Below are positions 4,811-5,517 of a stretch of 5,517 nucleotides of DNA, piece by piece. Position numbers and translations under genes: made by a program. Position 1 is the stretch's first letter, and each line of letters starts with the position of its first letter. The notes under the pieces were generated by a model that was not told the DNA's origin, did not search any database, and was given only the letters and a program-made list of their open reading frames with translations. This stretch comes from Bifidobacterium breve (GTDB taxonomy: Bacteria > Actinomycetota > Actinomycetes > UBA12327), in contig CALQPL010000087.1 of the NCBI GenBank assembly GCA_943332445.1, positions 1-5,517 on the forward strand, written 5' to 3'.

Positions 4811-5517
4811 GTGCCGAACTCACGAGGACTCCTCATCGGAGTGCTCGCACTGGTGACGGGTGCGGTCGTTGCCCTCGATGCTTTCGGTGTGATCAACGGA
4901 CCGATTAACCGAGCATTGACCCAACGGACCTATGCCGATGAAGCCACCGTTCCAGCGCTGCCACAAAGCGGTCAGGTCGTCCCCGTTCTTAACCCCAGCA
5001 CGACGGTGAAGTCGCCTGCTCCCACCACCGCTGGTCTGACCAAGGCCCTGCAACGCGTTTTGGCTTCGCCTTCCCTTGGCAAGGATGTATCGGTGGTCAT
5101 TGTCGATGGCCAAACCGGTCAACAGCTCTATGCGCGCAAAGAAAACAAGCCGCAAGGCCCAGCGTCGACGGCCAAATTGATCACCGGAATTGCAGCATTG
5201 GCGACCTTGGGTTCGGACACACGAATTTCGACTCACGTCGTAGACAACGGTTCGTCCATCACCTTGGTGGGTGGTGGCGACCCGACGTTGTCGAGCAAGC
5301 CCAACCGCAAAGCGGGCACAGCATCAATTGCGGAACTGGCCACGACGACGGCCTCGTGGTTGAAGCGAGCGAATCGCACATCCGTTGTTTTGACCTTTGA
5401 CGATTCCGTGTTTACTGGTCCAACCTCGGCGCCCACATGGCCCGCCTCGTATGTGGCGAGTGGAATCGTTGCGACAGTAACTGCGCTGCAAGTTGACCGC
5501 GGAAAAACCAACCCGCC
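4811..5517 (+). CDS. dacB: D-Ala-D-Ala carboxypeptidase/endopeptidase, PBP4 family (3' end outside the window)
   Basis: The frame runs open from GTG 4811 to the window edge, giving 235 residues, about half of a usual family member. PBP4-type enzymes remove the terminal D-Ala from peptidoglycan pentapeptides or cut crosslinks outside the membrane. Residues 7-28 form a hydrophobic signal or anchor segment after SRG, followed by a Pro/Thr-rich linker (about 45-75). The catalytic domain starts near 76. The serine motif S-x-x-K is STAK (119-122) within PASTAKLITGIAAL, and LVGGGDPTLS (152-161) is the typical PBP4-family segment. The SxN and KTG motifs would lie beyond the window. The start has AGGAG (4799-4803) 7 nt upstream. 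The 54-bp gap from the NlpC/P60 gene contains a pyrimidine-rich stretch but no hairpin, so the two are probably co-transcribed. Confidence 0.93.
   Translation, partial: MPNSRGLLIGVLALVTGAVVALDAFGVINGPINRALTQRTYADEATVPALPQSGQVVPVLNPSTTVKSPAPTTAGLTKALQRVLASPSLGKDVSVVIVDGQTGQQLYARKENKPQGPASTAKLITGIAALATLGSDTRISTHVVDNGSSITLVGGGDPTLSSKPNRKAGTASIAELATTTASWLKRANRTSVVLTFDDSVFTGPTSAPTWPASYVASGIVATVTALQVDRGKTNP

Noticed and set aside
4820..5511. Long minus-strand open frames (138 and 92 codons) opposite dacB
   Set aside because: They lie wholly antisense to dacB, whose S-x-x-K and GGGDPTL motifs show which strand is coding; the minus frames resemble no family I know.

Overview
The window looks like chromosomal DNA of an actinobacterium (Actinomycetota) of moderate GC content. 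The 162-residue family I pyrophosphatase is close to the mycobacterial type. GTG starts are frequent, the promoter-like hexamers have the TANNNT form, and a pyrophosphatase gene divergent from a D-Ala-D-Ala carboxypeptidase (dacB) gene is a typical actinobacterial pairing. The genus cannot be fixed from this sequence.

Layout. Bases 1-410 hold the 3' end of a secreted protein with a WxL-like C-terminal domain. Two adjacent small dyads (423-470) lead into tRNA-Thr(CGT) at 474-550. A long hairpin (552-591) separates the tRNA from the convergent gene ppa (602-1090, minus strand). The 241-bp divergent gap (1091-1331) contains a dyad in the ppa leader, a promoter-like pair for the rightward genes, and a 39-bp imperfect palindrome over its -10 region. 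Rightward genes follow: a secreted trypsin/V8-like serine protease with two tandem Ig-like repeats (1332-2948), a small TM2-domain membrane protein (3027-3374) ended by a terminator, a secreted coiled-coil NlpC/P60 peptidoglycan hydrolase (3518-4756), and the 5' part of a PBP4-type D-Ala-D-Ala carboxypeptidase, dacB (4811 to the window end).

How it fits together. Apart from ppa and the tRNA, every gene encodes an exported or membrane protein. NlpC/P60 and dacB lie 54 bp apart with no terminator between them and both act on peptidoglycan peptides, so they probably form a cell-wall remodelling operon. The protease and TM2 genes look like separate units, each preceded by a dyad. In well-known actinobacteria ppa and dacB are direct divergent neighbours; here three envelope genes (about 3.5 kb) lie between them. 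No CRISPR array, insertion sequence, integrase or obvious new defence system was seen. The best leads are regulatory dyads and the inserted envelope genes.
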